A stretch of 64,000 bases of DNA from Fimenecus sp045595185 (lineage in GTDB: Bacteria > Bacillota > Clostridia > Oscillospirales > Acutalibacteraceae), in contig JAZNZX010000056.1 in NCBI GenBank assembly GCA_045595185.1, positions 54,816 through 118,815 of the forward strand, read 5' to 3'. The position numbers and the translations under genes were made by a program. The notes beneath the pieces are model-generated. The model saw nothing but the letters and a program-made list of their open reading frames with translations, had not been told where the DNA came from and searched no databases. Positions 53,066 through 63,420 of the stretch are shown here, piece after piece (positions within the stretch are counted from its first letter, which is position 1; every line of letters begins with the position of its first letter).

Positions 53066-53926
53066 ATGGCTAAAAAAGGTGGATTGGGCAGAGGTATGGA
53101 CGCTCTTTTCCTTGATAATTCAGCAACAGGCAACGAAAACGGCACTACAATGCTGAATATCAACGAGGTTGAGCCTAACAGAAATCAGCCACGAAAAAAT
53201 TTCAGTGAAAAAGGCCTTGAAGAACTTGCAAAAAGTATAGAGCAGAACGGTATTATCCAGCCTATTCTTGTTCGTCCTATGACAGACGGTAGTTATCAGC
53301 TTATCGCAGGTGAAAGACGCTGGCGTGCAGCTCGTATGGCAGGGCTTACAGAAGTGCCTGTTACAATAAGAGAGATGTCAGACGAAGAAGCAAGCATATT
53401 TGCTCTTATTGAAAATCTTCAACGCGAGGACTTGAACCCTGTGGAAGAAGCAGAAGGACTTAAATCACTTATTGAGTCTTATGGCTTTACACAGGAAGAG
53501 GCAGCGGACAAGGTTGGTAAATCAAGAACTGCTGTTACAAATACATTAAGATTGTTGAAACTCCCCTCGCCTGTTCTCAATTTATTAGGTGACGGAAAAA
53601 TCACAGCAGGTCATGCTCGTGCTTTATTGGGACTTGACGATGAAAAACAAATGATGAAAATTGCTGAAACAACTGTTGCACAGGATTTGTCAGTTCGTCA
53701 GGTTGAAAAGATGGTAAAATACGCAAACCAGGGTGAAAAACCAAAGCCTAAAAAGCGTGATAAAAAGAGAGACCAGTATTATGACGAGGTTGAAATCGCT
53801 CTTACAAACACTCTCGGTAGAAAAGTTAAAGTTTATTTGTCACCATCGGGACATAAGGGAACTCTTGAATTTGAGTTCTTCGGCAAAGAAGATTTAACAA
53901 AACTCGCAAAAGAATTTGATAAATAA
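53066..53926 (+). CDS. parB: Chromosome partitioning protein ParB/Spo0J
   Basis: A 286-residue CTP-dependent clamp. The N-terminus KKGGLGRGMDALF is the ParA-stimulating patch, NRNQPRKNF and GERRWRAARMAGLTEVPV the CTP-binding motifs, and FTQEEAADKVGKSRTAVTNT the helix-turn-helix that reads parS. A basic linker (KPKPKKRDKKRDQ) precedes the dimerisation domain. AGGTGAG precedes the ATG. It is followed after 12 bases by serS. Confidence 0.96.
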   Translation: MAKKGGLGRGMDALFLDNSATGNENGTTMLNINEVEPNRNQPRKNFSEKGLEELAKSIEQNGIIQPILVRPMTDGSYQLIAGERRWRAARMAGLTEVPVTIREMSDEEASIFALIENLQREDLNPVEEAEGLKSLIESYGFTQEEAADKVGKSRTAVTNTLRLLKLPSPVLNLLGDGKITAGHARALLGLDDEKQMMKIAETTVAQDLSVRQVEKMVKYANQGEKPKPKKRDKKRDQYYDEVEIALTNTLGRKVKVYLSPSGHKGTLEFEFFGKEDLTKLAKEFDK

Positions 53927-53938
53927 GGTGGAATAAAA

Positions 53939-55219
53939 ATGTTAGATATTAAATTTTTAAGAACTAACCCTGATGTGGTTAAGGAAAATATAAAGAAAAA
54001 GTTTCAGGACGATAAGCTTCCGTTAGTTGACAAGGTTATCGAGCTTGATGCTGAATACAGAGCAGCAAAAGGCAGAGCTGACGAGCTTCGCGGACTTCGT
54101 AACTCAGTAAGTAAAGAAATCAGTGGCCTTATGGCACAGGGTAAACGCGAAGAAGCAGAAGTAGCAAAGCAGAGAGTTAAGGATATGGCTGACGAGCTTG
54201 CTGCACTTCAGGTTAAGGAAGGCGAATTAGAAGCTGAAATCAAAAAGATTATGCTTGTAATTCCGAACATTATTGACGACAGTGTTCCGATTGGTAAGGA
54301 CGACAGCGAAAATGTTGAAATTCAGCGTTACGGTGAACCTGTAACACCTGATTTTGAAGTTCCGTATCACGTTGACATTATGGAAAGCCTTAACGGTATT
54401 GACCTTGACGCTGCAAGAAAGACAAGCGGTAACGGTTTCTACTATCTTTGCGGGGATATTGCAAGACTTCATTCAGCAATTCTATCATACGCAAGAGATT
54501 TTATGATTGACAGAGGCTTTACTTATTATATTCCGCCATTTATGATTCGTAGCGATGTTGTAACAGGTGTTATGAGCTTCGCTGAAATGGAAAATATGAT
54601 GTACAAGATTGAGGGTGAAGACCTTTATCTTATCGGTACAAGCGAACATTCAATGATTGGTAAGTTCATTGATACATTTACACCTGAAAATGAGCTTCCA
54701 AAAACTCTTACAAGCTACTCACCTTGCTTTAGAAAAGAAGTTGGTGCTCATGGTATTGAAGAACGCGGTGTATATAGAATTCATCAGTTCGAAAAGCAGG
54801 AAATGATTGTTGTTTGTAAGCCTGAAGACAGTATGAAGTGGTACGATGTGCTCTGGCAGAATTCAGTTGACTTCTTCCGTTCACTCGATATTCCTGTAAG
54901 AACACTTGAATGTTGTTCAGGTGACCTTGCTGACTTAAAGGTTAAGAGCTGTGACGTTGAGGCTTGGAGTCCTCGTCAGCAGAAGTATTTTGAAGTTGGC
55001 TCATGTTCAAACCTTGGTGATGCACAGGCAAGACGACTTGGCATCAGAGTTAAGGGCAAAGACGGTAACTATTTCGCACATACACTTAATAATACGGTTG
55101 TTGCACCTCCGAGAATGTTGATTGCATTCCTTGAAAACAATCTTAACGAAGACGGCAGTATCAATATTCCAAAGCCATTACAGATGTATATGGGTGGCAA
55201 GACAAAGATTGAAAAGTAA
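53939..55219 (+). CDS. serS: Seryl-tRNA synthetase
   Basis: A 426-residue class II aminoacyl-tRNA synthetase. It begins MLDIKFLRTNPDVVKENIKK, has the long antiparallel coiled coil (about 28-105) that reads the tRNA-Ser arm, and the class II motifs 2 (PCFRKEVGAHG ... RVHQF-like RIHQFEKQE) and 3 (NNTVVAPPRMLIAFLENN, with the canonical R). There is no T-box leader, since only 12 bases separate it from parB. AGGTGG precedes the ATG. Confidence 0.98.
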   Translation: MLDIKFLRTNPDVVKENIKKKFQDDKLPLVDKVIELDAEYRAAKGRADELRGLRNSVSKEISGLMAQGKREEAEVAKQRVKDMADELAALQVKEGELEAEIKKIMLVIPNIIDDSVPIGKDDSENVEIQRYGEPVTPDFEVPYHVDIMESLNGIDLDAARKTSGNGFYYLCGDIARLHSAILSYARDFMIDRGFTYYIPPFMIRSDVVTGVMSFAEMENMMYKIEGEDLYLIGTSEHSMIGKFIDTFTPENELPKTLTSYSPCFRKEVGAHGIEERGVYRIHQFEKQEMIVVCKPEDSMKWYDVLWQNSVDFFRSLDIPVRTLECCSGDLADLKVKSCDVEAWSPRQQKYFEVGSCSNLGDAQARRLGIRVKGKDGNYFAHTLNNTVVAPPRMLIAFLENNLNEDGSINIPKPLQMYMGGKTKIEK

Positions 55220-55246
55220 TCGCAAAATCAGAGAGGGATACACAAA

Positions 55247-56365
55247 ATGAAAAGTAGTTTAATCAGAATTATCAGTATTCTGTTGGCCGTTTCACTTATG
55301 ATATGTTCTTTCGTGGGATGTAACAAGGAAGAACCTGAAACACCTGATGAAACATCATCAACAACAGCACCGACAGAAGAACCGTCAACAGATAATGTTG
55401 AAATTCCTGAAAATGTAAACCCGTTAACAGGACTTGCTGATTTATCGGAAAGTGCAATAGGAGCACGACCAATCGCAATTATGGTGGAGAATTCCCCTGC
55501 TGCACGACCACAATGGGGAATTTCAACACCTGACATAGTTGTTGAAGGTGTTGCAGAAGGCGGAATTACACGAATGATGTGGATTTATGCCGATGCAGAA
55601 AAAATTCCTGACAGAGTTGGCCCAGTAAGAAGTGCAAGACACGACTTTGTTGAGCTTGCAAGCGGTATGAACGCGATTTTCGTTCATTGGGGCGCAAGTG
55701 ACGGTTCAAGAGTTGGACTTACACTTGGATACCAGACTATAAGAAATCTTGGTGTCAATAATATTGACGGTCAGAAGTATGAGGGCGTGTATTTCTTCAG
55801 AGATACTACAAGAAATACAACTATTGAGCATAGAGGAATTACAAGAGGAACAGCAATTCAGAATGCAATAGCAAAGCTTGGCTACAGCACAAAGGCAAAG
55901 GATAACGATTGGCAACCTTATGATGTACCGGCTGCTATGCAAAGCATTACACCAACAAGCACAACAAATTGTTCCCAGATTTCAGTAACTTTCTCAACAG
56001 GCTTTACTCATACGTTTAAATATGATACAATGAGTAACAAGTATTACAATTATCTCAATAATACCCTTATGACAGACGGAAATAACGGTAATGCAATGGC
56101 GATTGAGAATGTAATCGTGCTTTATGTACCTGTTTCAACGCTCAGAACATCTGAAGGACATAAGGAATGGAATTGGGACATTGGTAGTGGCGAAGGTCAA
56201 TATGTATCAAACGGAGTTATTCAGGATATTACCTGGTCAAAGGCAGGAAAAAATCAGCCGTTGAAAATACAGGATATGAATAACAACGAATTGGTAATCA
56301 ATCAGGGACAGACCTGGATAGGTGTTGTACCTGCTGATAATAAAGGACTTACAAAGGTTCAGTAA
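55247..56365 (+). CDS. DUF3048 lipoprotein (YerB-like)
   Basis: A 372-residue lipoprotein. Signal peptide of 24 residues ending in lipobox SFVGC, a Thr/Glu/Pro linker (about 26-52), then the DUF3048 domain: NPLTGL, ARPIAIMVENSPAARPQWG, DIVVEGVAEGGITRMMW and VGPVRSARHDFVELA. YerB-like proteins are of unknown function. AGAGGG precedes the ATG. Confidence 0.88.
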   Translation: MKSSLIRIISILLAVSLMICSFVGCNKEEPETPDETSSTTAPTEEPSTDNVEIPENVNPLTGLADLSESAIGARPIAIMVENSPAARPQWGISTPDIVVEGVAEGGITRMMWIYADAEKIPDRVGPVRSARHDFVELASGMNAIFVHWGASDGSRVGLTLGYQTIRNLGVNNIDGQKYEGVYFFRDTTRNTTIEHRGITRGTAIQNAIAKLGYSTKAKDNDWQPYDVPAAMQSITPTSTTNCSQISVTFSTGFTHTFKYDTMSNKYYNYLNNTLMTDGNNGNAMAIENVIVLYVPVSTLRTSEGHKEWNWDIGSGEGQYVSNGVIQDITWSKAGKNQPLKIQDMNNNELVINQGQTWIGVVPADNKGLTKVQ

Positions 56366-56417
56366 AAATGTTTATGTCCCCTGCTTTAAGGGATAACATA
56401 AAAATGGAGGAAAAATT

Positions 56418-57110
56418 ATGAACAAAAAGATTTTAGCAGTGGCTTTGGCAATATTATTTATTGCAACAGCATTCACAGCATGTAAAACAAAGTTGGATAT
56501 GACAGAAATCGGTGGCAGAGAATATCCGCTTGCAACAGACAGTAAAGGTAATACGATTGCAAACGAAGAAAATCAGGTAGCAGTTATTGTTACAGACCGA
56601 GAAGGCGAAGTTATTACATATGCTAATGGTGAGGACCAGACATATTGGCTCGATTTACCAAGCAATATTGTAGAGGGTGAAGATTATACCTTTACAATGG
56701 GCGAAGGCTGGGAATATAACAGCGTACTCAGCGGATATACTAAAGAAGGTAATAAAAATATTTCCTTTACAGTAGCAGAATTCGAAAATCCGTATGGTGA
56801 TTTGGAAAACTATATGAAGGAAACAGAAAATGCAAGTCAGGAATATATTGAAGAGCTTTCAGAAGCATTTCCTAATATGACATATGAAATTACAGACGGT
56901 ACAGCTACAAGCAGAGGCATACCTTGTAAAATCGTTGAATCAAAAATTATAGATAATGATGGTAAAATGTTCCATTACAGCTATCTTGTAAACTTTATAT
57001 ACAACGATAGAGTTATCAACATAGGATATGAATGTGCAGATTATTCTTATGAAGAAGCAGATGTAATGGCAATGATTAACGAAGCATTTGCATTTGGCGA
57101 AAAGAAATAA
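56418..57110 (+). CDS. Predicted lipoprotein, unknown function
   Basis: A 230-residue lipoprotein: MNKKILAVALAILFIATAFT with lipobox FTAC (Cys21). The mature part looks like beta strands with an acidic bias and one helix (LENYMKETENASQEYIEELS). I recognise no family. GGAGG precedes the ATG; the gene lies 52 bases after the DUF3048 gene, in the same direction, and ends in a strong terminator. Confidence 0.7.
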   Translation: MNKKILAVALAILFIATAFTACKTKLDMTEIGGREYPLATDSKGNTIANEENQVAVIVTDREGEVITYANGEDQTYWLDLPSNIVEGEDYTFTMGEGWEYNSVLSGYTKEGNKNISFTVAEFENPYGDLENYMKETENASQEYIEELSEAFPNMTYEITDGTATSRGIPCKIVESKIIDNDGKMFHYSYLVNFIYNDRVINIGYECADYSYEEADVMAMINEAFAFGEKK

Positions 57111-57125
57111 AGATTGATTAAACAT

Positions 57126-57159
57126 AACGGAGACACTTTTTTGGTGTCTCCGTTTTTTA
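57126..57159 (+). terminator. Terminator of the lipoprotein gene
   Basis: An 11-bp stem AACGGAGACAC (57126-57136) with GTGTCTCCGTT (57144-57154), then TTTTT. Confidence 0.9.
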
Positions 57160-57172
57160 TGGCAAATTACAG

Positions 57173-57257
57173 GTCATTCTGAGCGTAGCGAAGAATCTCT
57201 CCAACAGTAACATATCAACCAACAGAGATTCTTCGTCGCTTCGTTCCTCAGAATGAC
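57173..57257. repeat. Palindromic repeat, family A
   Basis: GTCATTCTGAGCGTAGCGAA ... CGTTCCTCAGAATGAC with inner GAAGAATCTCT/AGAGATTCTTC arms. The right flank (CACATAACCC...CATCCC) also matches that of the long copy at 30353, but the left flank does not. Between it and the promoter at 57542 (57258-57541) I see only AT-rich sequence, a short ACACAA/TTGTGT hairpin at 57312-57327 and no gene that I would defend. Confidence 0.8.
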
Positions 57258-57541
57258 ACATAACCCCATTCATCCCCTGAAAACCCAAAATTGTGGTGTA
57301 ATTATGGCTATACACAACATATTGTGTTTTTGCACAGAAAATCAACAAAAATATTGTCAAGTGTTCAATAAAACGGTAAAAAAACGACATTTTTCGACAA
57401 CATCAACAGCACCAGTCGAAAAGTTTGGCGAGAAACAGGACTTTTTGACAAGTTTTCATATCCCCTTTTGGTCAAATGCACAAAAGCAGAAAAAATTTTT
57501 ATATAAAGTGTAAAAATTGTGAACTTTTTATTAAATAGGTC

Positions 57542-57570
57542 TTGAAATTTCAGGAAAATGTTTGTATAAT
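57542..57570 (+). promoter_or_regulatory. Promoter of the structured leader and the giant dockerin protein
   Basis: TTGAAA (57542-57547), 17-base spacer, TATAAT (57565-57570). Transcription should start near 57577, about 350 bases before the start codon at 57925. Confidence 0.75.
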
Positions 57571-57576
57571 TGTTAT

Positions 57577-57850
57577 AACCATAGGAATGGTGTAATGGGT
57601 GAAGTGCCTAATTTTTTAAGAAGTGACACTTCAATTCCATTAGTGATGCACATCCTAAGGTAATACTCGGGTGTGTATCATCAGTCTTCCGCCGTGGCTT
57701 TTCTCAATGATAAGCGGAAGCGGTGGAAAGGCAGTCCGGGTAACATAGAGCACATTTGTCGAGCTCTGCGAGTATAACAGGAAAGATTATACCGCTGGGT
57801 CAGAGAGTGAGTATTTGATGCTCTCGTATCGCCTCTCCCGTGGCGATGTA
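57577..57850 (+). ncRNA. Structured RNA leader, unknown family
   Basis: About 270 bases, less AT-rich than its surroundings, that fold into a series of hairpins: AATGG.GAAGTG (57593-) with CACTTC..CCATT; GATGCACA with TGTGTATC; CTTCCGC with GCGGAAG; AGAGC with GCTCT; GAGAG with CTCTC; and ATCGCC with GGCGAT just before A7. No reading frame of note. There is no T run after the last stem, so the RNA probably reads through into the dockerin gene. It could be a riboswitch, another cis-regulator, or a separate processed RNA. I compared it by eye with T-box, SAM, cobalamin, c-di-AMP, c-di-GMP, RNase P, 6S and SRP RNAs and found no convincing match. Confidence 0.5.
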
Positions 57851-57924
57851 AAAAAATTATGGGGAACTATTTCAACTTGCATATATATAATATGTATGCA
57901 AAAAATAATAGGAGGAAAAATTTT

Positions 57925-60900
57925 ATGAACAAAATGAAAAAATTGTTGAGCGTTGTTCTCGCAGTTGTTCTTGCGTTCTCAGCATTCTCTGTTCTTGGTT
58001 CTGCTGCTAAAACAGCTTACAAGACAGTTGATGAGTTGACAGCTCTTGATGCTTATTCACCTTATGGTCAGGTAACAAGACTTTCACTTGAAGAAAGAAC
58101 ATCAATCGTATTTGACGCTCTCGACAACTTACTCGCAAAAGCAAACATCAATCCGGGTACATTGTTGAATGTTAACTTGGTTGTTACAAAGCTTACATTG
58201 ACAGTTAACCTTACATCTATCGATTATGTTTGTGACACTCTTGACGAAGCTAAGTCTCTTTTGAGCAATGGTCTTGTTTCAGTTGCTAAGGCTATCGTTA
58301 ACCTTGGTATTTTGGAAGACCTCAGTCTTAGTTCATGGGCAACAGGTATGAGCCGTGACGGTACAGATAACTTTACAATCCTTGCTGAAATTCTTGAAGT
58401 TCTTTCAACAAACACAGACCTTGTAGAAAGCGTTCTTACTAATGGTATTGACCTTGGTATCGTTTCACTTGGTGATATGTCAACAATCAATGAATTGGTT
58501 ACAGATCTTCCAAGTGCTCTTAAGGGTATGATTTACCCAATGATTGAAAGATGGGATGACTCTCTCGCTGTTATTAGAGAGCTTGATGCAAGTATTGCTG
58601 GTACAAGTGAAGATTACACATCAGTTGAAAACGTTGCAAACTGGAGAGTAAAGAAGCTCTTTAGCGACAACATGTCAATCACAACTGTTAAGTATGATGC
58701 TAACGGTAATATGACATCAGAACATACAGGTATGCCAATCAGCACAACAGCTCCTGGTACACCATCAGATAGCAGCCCAAGATGTTACTACCATATCACA
58801 GGTACAACGCCTGGTTCTGTTATGACAGTTTACCACATTGTTGACGCTGCTGAAGCAGAAGCACTTGCTAAAACTCCTGATAAGGTAAACGGCAGTCCTG
58901 CTGCTTACACATACTTCAAAGAAGCTCAGACTTATATCTTAGTTCAGGAAGTAGAAGGTAGCGAAACATATGTATGGGCAGCTGCTGACGAAAACGGTAA
59001 TCGTATCGTAGAAGGCGGCTGGAGCATGAAGTGGTACAACGATGATTCACAGCTTCTTCCTGGTATCACAGGTGACGACATTGACCTTCAGACAATGAGT
59101 GCAGGCCAGCTTCTTTACAAGTTTATTCCTGTAGTATTTGAACAGATGGCTCCTGTAGTTCTTAACGGTTCAGTTAAGAAGCTTCTTGCTGAATTCGTAG
59201 GTGCTGACTTCACATATGTTGGTGACGTAGGAAGCGACGCAGTTGCAGCTCTTCCTGATGCTTCAAACACATTCTTCACAGAAGAACAGGGCGAATATCT
59301 TTGGGAATGGTCAAACTACGCAGTAATCAACGGTAATCACTACTATCGTTTTGAAGACCAGATTTTTGCTGGTAGTCTTGACAATGTAAACAACTACTTT
59401 GATATCATCGACTGGAATTATGAAATCACACCTGACTTTATGGATGAATTCATTCCTACAAGTGATTCAGATGCAACTGACAGAGTTCTCCTTAACGTTG
59501 CTGACTTCCTTACAAAGGTAGCTAACGAAGTTCTTCTCGAATCAGCTGAAACTGATGATACAAGAACTGATCACACAGCAACATGGACACGTCCAACATT
59601 TGCAGCTGGCAACGCAAACCTTGTTTCAAATGTTAAGGCTCTTGCACAGGCTGTTGTTGGTCTTGCTCCTCAGCACATCTTCGGTGACGACTATGAAACA
59701 AACCCAAGATGCTATGTTGAACTTATGCTTTCTGACGACAACGACACAGTTCTCGTTGGTATCGCAGCTCACCTTGTTAACATGATTATGCCTTCAATGA
59801 CACTTCCAGGCAAGGATGAAATTCTTGCTTCTGGTGCTAAAGTTGGCGCAATCCTCGCAGCAGTTATCCGTGAATTCGCAGCATATCTTGCACCTGAATA
59901 CAACTTCGATGCACTTATCTACGAAGACTTCGGTGTAACAACGGATGACCCTGTTAAGACATTCGTTTCAGGTAAAGACAGTTCTTACTGGCTTGATGTT
60001 TGCCTTACAATGGGTATCAACGTTGGTTTCGAATACCTTCGTGCATTCGCTGATATGGGTGAAGGTACAGATGAATGGAACAACTTCATTTCAACAGACT
60101 ATACAACAATTCCATACGCTCCAGATGGTATGACATACGCAGCAGGCACAACTCAGGAAGCTCTTAACGCTCACTGGGAAGGCATGCTCGACTATATCAT
60201 CGACTGGGCACTTGAAAAGGATTACGAATGGACATGGAAGATGGAAAACCTTGCTGACACAACAGGTCTTACAATCGACCTTGGTTTAGCTCAGGACCCA
60301 TGGGTAAAACTCCAGACAATTCTTGGTAAGTTCCTTCCTGTAGATGAAATTCTTACAGTTGAACCAACAGGCGACCAGACTAAGATTGAACACTTCCTTC
60401 GTGATGACCTCATTCTTGGTATCGTTGACCTTAAGTGGGACCACCTTATCAACACAATCCAGTTCAACGGAACAAACAAGTACTTCAGAACAGCTAATGT
60501 TCTTGACCAGCTTGCAGCACTTCTTAAGGGTATTGTAAACAACCTTTTAGGTAAGGTATTTGGTATTGACCTTATTCCTTCAGCTATCACAGACTTTGAT
60601 ACACTTGCAACTCATAGCAACATCAAGACATTGGTTGTAAACCTTGTTGGTGCTCTTTACACTGCAGGTGACGCAAACGGTGGTTGTGATACTCTTATGC
60701 CTTTCCTTAACTTCCTTCTTGGTTGGAAGACAGACCCACAGGTAATCGCTGACCCTGTTATCTGGACAACATTCCGTGATAACAACGACTATGCTTACCT
60801 CTGGAAGGATGGCGGCTTTGGCGCAGGTTCAGACATCGGTGACGGCGCAACAGTTATTAAGGTTCTTAATAACTCAGCAGGTATGCTTGAAACTCACAGA

Positions 60901-63387
60901 AATAGTTCTGTAACAGACCACGCATACGAAATTCAAATCAAGTCAGTTACATCTGACGCAACAGCTAATACAATTACATTCACATATGATAATGTTGTTT
61001 CACCTTATGAAACTGTTGACATCGTAGTTGGCGGTACATACCAGACTGACGAAGCTATTACAGTTACAATCGCTTACGACTATATTGGTAAAGATGGTCA
61101 GGCTGTTGGTGGCACACAGTACACATCAACAACATTCTTCATGTCTAATCTTTATGAAGATGCTAACATCGATGGTCGTTTCGACGGTGACGATGACGAA
61201 GACTATGCAGGTATCGACCAGTATAAGAAGTATCAGTTTACTGAAGACATTTATGACACAGTAACAAACTTCGAGCCTACTATCTTCGCTACAACAGGTA
61301 CAACAGGTGCTACAGGTTCAAGAGACTTCGTTAGCATTACAGCTCCTGATAACGAAACAGACTGTGACGGTAATGTTACAACATCTCATGACATGACAGG
61401 TCTTGCTCCTGATAAGTTTGATTACATTACTGACCGTGCAGAAGCTGGTTGGGAAGAAACAAAACCTGCAGAAGGTTCTATCAGTGGTAAGCTTTACAAG
61501 GCTGCATCTGGCGTAAATGAAAACACAGCATTTGATTATGGTATCTACGATATGGGTAGATATGCAATCAAGTACGGTGATGACTCTAAGGTTTGGGAAA
61601 TCCAGTACATCTACTACAACGACTATGATGTAGATAAGGTTTATGCAGATAACAAAGAAAATGGTTACAATGCTAACCAGGGTGTTGACTCTGCAATCTA
61701 TAACGAATACAACGCAGCATGGAAAGACATCGTTAAGTATGCTACATACCCAATGATGACAACAGCTGCTGGTTCAGGTTCAGACATCGACTACGTTTCT
61801 GCAATCATGCCTAATATTGAATCTGCTATCGCAAGATTTGAAGCAGCTAAGGAAGCTTATGAAGAAGCTCTCGCTGAAGCTCAGGCTACAGGCGCAGCTG
61901 GTTCAGCTCTTCCTGAATATGTTCAGAACCTCGAAGCTGAACTCGCTAATGACGACGGTGATGGCGAGCTTGAAATCAACTTCCAGGACTATGACTTCTA
62001 TGAATACTTCAACTATGCTGACCTTAGAACAGCTCATAGAAACTTTGTTAAGACATACTACGCTCCAGAACTTATGGATGAATATTACATCTACGGTTCA
62101 GGTATCCGCGAAGCAGAACTTAACAATGTAATCGCAGCTGAATCTAACGCAGCTATCGCAGCTGGTATCGAAGCATCTAAGCTCAGAAACAACCAGGCTG
62201 CTATCGACGCAGCTCAGGCTGCTCATGATGAATGGGTAATGCCGGTTAACAGTAAACTTCTTGTAGATGATATGACATCTCGTCTTGCATACTACAGACA
62301 GTTCGTTAACGATTCAGTTAAGGAAGATGCAGACCATCTCTACTTCCTCAACCAGGAAATCGCTCATATCGATGCTCAGCAGCTTCAGGAATCAAAATAT
62401 GAAGCAAATTCATGGGCAAGATTCAAGGATGCATATGATTACGCAGCAGAAGTTGCAGCAGGTACAGCAGAGTACGCTGACTACAACTCAATAATCTACA
62501 ATGCTAAGTGGAATCTCATGGTTGCTTATAAGGAACTCCTTCTCAAGGCAGATTCTCTTATCGAAGCAGGCGGCACAGCTGACCTCGAAGCAAACATCGA
62601 AATCGCTGAAGGCATCTTTGCTATGAGCATGGATGAAATCACACTTACAGATGAAGCAATTGCAGCTGGCATCACAAAGGAAGCAGCTCTTGGACAGCTC
62701 ATCTCAGCTCTTGGTTATTACTATGTAGGTGAAGACGGCAACACATGGAACCTCTATGCAGATTCAGCTTATGAATATGCTGATAACGACCGTCCAAACC
62801 GTCAGAGCAACCAGGCTAAGGTTGACGTTGCTAACGCTAACCTCGAAACAGCAATTGCTAACTTCGCAATCGAAACAGCAGCACCAGAACTCATTGTTTC
62901 TGAATATGGCGCAATGAATGGTGTTGTAGTAGATAAGATGTCATACAACGCAAATGGTGCAGGCTTTATCTACGGTATCAACACAGACTATGGTGAAACA
63001 ATTGACTCATACTTCGAAACACCAGCAGGTTCAATTGTTGTAACACCAAACGCAAATGGTGCATTCAGCACAGGTGCAACTGTTCAGTTGTTAGATACTG
63101 CAGGTAATGTCGTTGAAACATATCACTTCATCTTCCTTGGCGACGTTAACGGCGACGGATTTATCGATGCTATTGACGTATCAATTGCTGATGGTATTGC
63201 AGGTTACATGGACTTCGATTACTACGGTGGCGACGGTACATGTGAATCAATGGCAATGGATATGAACGGTGACGGATTTATCGATGCTATTGACGTTTCT
63301 ATGATGGATGGTATCGCAGGTTATATGGACTTCCCAACACAGGCTGATTTGGCAGCAAGTGTTGCAACAATGAAAGGTATAGCATAA
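57925..63387 (+). CDS. Giant secreted protein with C-terminal dockerin
   Basis: A 1820-residue secreted protein. Signal peptide with KLLSVVLAVVLAFSAFSVLG (about residues 6-25), then a long region of repeated helical and beta segments that I cannot assign (about 30-1270). A helical stretch resembling FIVAR modules follows (about 1290-1330 and 1600-1690: ARFEAAKEAYEEALAEAQ, ANANLETAIANF). The last 84 residues hold a type I dockerin: two near-identical calcium loops (NGDGFIDAIDVS) each followed by GIAGYMDF. The start at 57925 is set by AGGAGG; the upstream in-frame ATG at 57859 lies in the leader. C-ending codons are more frequent than in its neighbours, which fits high expression. Function unknown; surface or cellulosome-like attachment is likely. 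Confidence 0.8.
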   Translation: MNKMKKLLSVVLAVVLAFSAFSVLGSAAKTAYKTVDELTALDAYSPYGQVTRLSLEERTSIVFDALDNLLAKANINPGTLLNVNLVVTKLTLTVNLTSIDYVCDTLDEAKSLLSNGLVSVAKAIVNLGILEDLSLSSWATGMSRDGTDNFTILAEILEVLSTNTDLVESVLTNGIDLGIVSLGDMSTINELVTDLPSALKGMIYPMIERWDDSLAVIRELDASIAGTSEDYTSVENVANWRVKKLFSDNMSITTVKYDANGNMTSEHTGMPISTTAPGTPSDSSPRCYYHITGTTPGSVMTVYHIVDAAEAEALAKTPDKVNGSPAAYTYFKEAQTYILVQEVEGSETYVWAAADENGNRIVEGGWSMKWYNDDSQLLPGITGDDIDLQTMSAGQLLYKFIPVVFEQMAPVVLNGSVKKLLAEFVGADFTYVGDVGSDAVAALPDASNTFFTEEQGEYLWEWSNYAVINGNHYYRFEDQIFAGSLDNVNNYFDIIDWNYEITPDFMDEFIPTSDSDATDRVLLNVADFLTKVANEVLLESAETDDTRTDHTATWTRPTFAAGNANLVSNVKALAQAVVGLAPQHIFGDDYETNPRCYVELMLSDDNDTVLVGIAAHLVNMIMPSMTLPGKDEILASGAKVGAILAAVIREFAAYLAPEYNFDALIYEDFGVTTDDPVKTFVSGKDSSYWLDVCLTMGINVGFEYLRAFADMGEGTDEWNNFISTDYTTIPYAPDGMTYAAGTTQEALNAHWEGMLDYIIDWALEKDYEWTWKMENLADTTGLTIDLGLAQDPWVKLQTILGKFLPVDEILTVEPTGDQTKIEHFLRDDLILGIVDLKWDHLINTIQFNGTNKYFRTANVLDQLAALLKGIVNNLLGKVFGIDLIPSAITDFDTLATHSNIKTLVVNLVGALYTAGDANGGCDTLMPFLNFLLGWKTDPQVIADPVIWTTFRDNNDYAYLWKDGGFGAGSDIGDGATVIKVLNNSAGMLETHRNSSVTDHAYEIQIKSVTSDATANTITFTYDNVVSPYETVDIVVGGTYQTDEAITVTIAYDYIGKDGQAVGGTQYTSTTFFMSNLYEDANIDGRFDGDDDEDYAGIDQYKKYQFTEDIYDTVTNFEPTIFATTGTTGATGSRDFVSITAPDNETDCDGNVTTSHDMTGLAPDKFDYITDRAEAGWEETKPAEGSISGKLYKAASGVNENTAFDYGIYDMGRYAIKYGDDSKVWEIQYIYYNDYDVDKVYADNKENGYNANQGVDSAIYNEYNAAWKDIVKYATYPMMTTAAGSGSDIDYVSAIMPNIESAIARFEAAKEAYEEALAEAQATGAAGSALPEYVQNLEAELANDDGDGELEINFQDYDFYEYFNYADLRTAHRNFVKTYYAPELMDEYYIYGSGIREAELNNVIAAESNAAIAAGIEASKLRNNQAAIDAAQAAHDEWVMPVNSKLLVDDMTSRLAYYRQFVNDSVKEDADHLYFLNQEIAHIDAQQLQESKYEANSWARFKDAYDYAAEVAAGTAEYADYNSIIYNAKWNLMVAYKELLLKADSLIEAGGTADLEANIEIAEGIFAMSMDEITLTDEAIAAGITKEAALGQLISALGYYYVGEDGNTWNLYADSAYEYADNDRPNRQSNQAKVDVANANLETAIANFAIETAAPELIVSEYGAMNGVVVDKMSYNANGAGFIYGINTDYGETIDSYFETPAGSIVVTPNANGAFSTGATVQLLDTAGNVVETYHFIFLGDVNGDGFIDAIDVSIADGIAGYMDFDYYGGDGTCESMAMDMNGDGFIDAIDVSMMDGIAGYMDFPTQADLAASVATMKGIA

Positions 63388-63420
63388 TATAAAAGCAAAC
63401 ATTTAGGAGGCTTTTTAAAT

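Noticed and set aside
53927..53938. A T-box leader for serS
   Set aside because: Only 12 bases separate parB and serS, and no T-box sequence lies in parB.
57720..57790. Resemblance of GGAAAGGCAGTCCGGG to the conserved GGAAAGTCCGGGC of RNase P RNA
   Set aside because: An extra GCA interrupts the match, the whole structured region is too short for RNase P RNA, and the other conserved RNase P segments were not found.
57859..57924. A 22-residue N-terminal extension of the giant dockerin protein
   Set aside because: It would put polar residues before the signal peptide; AGGAGG just before 57925 marks the start.
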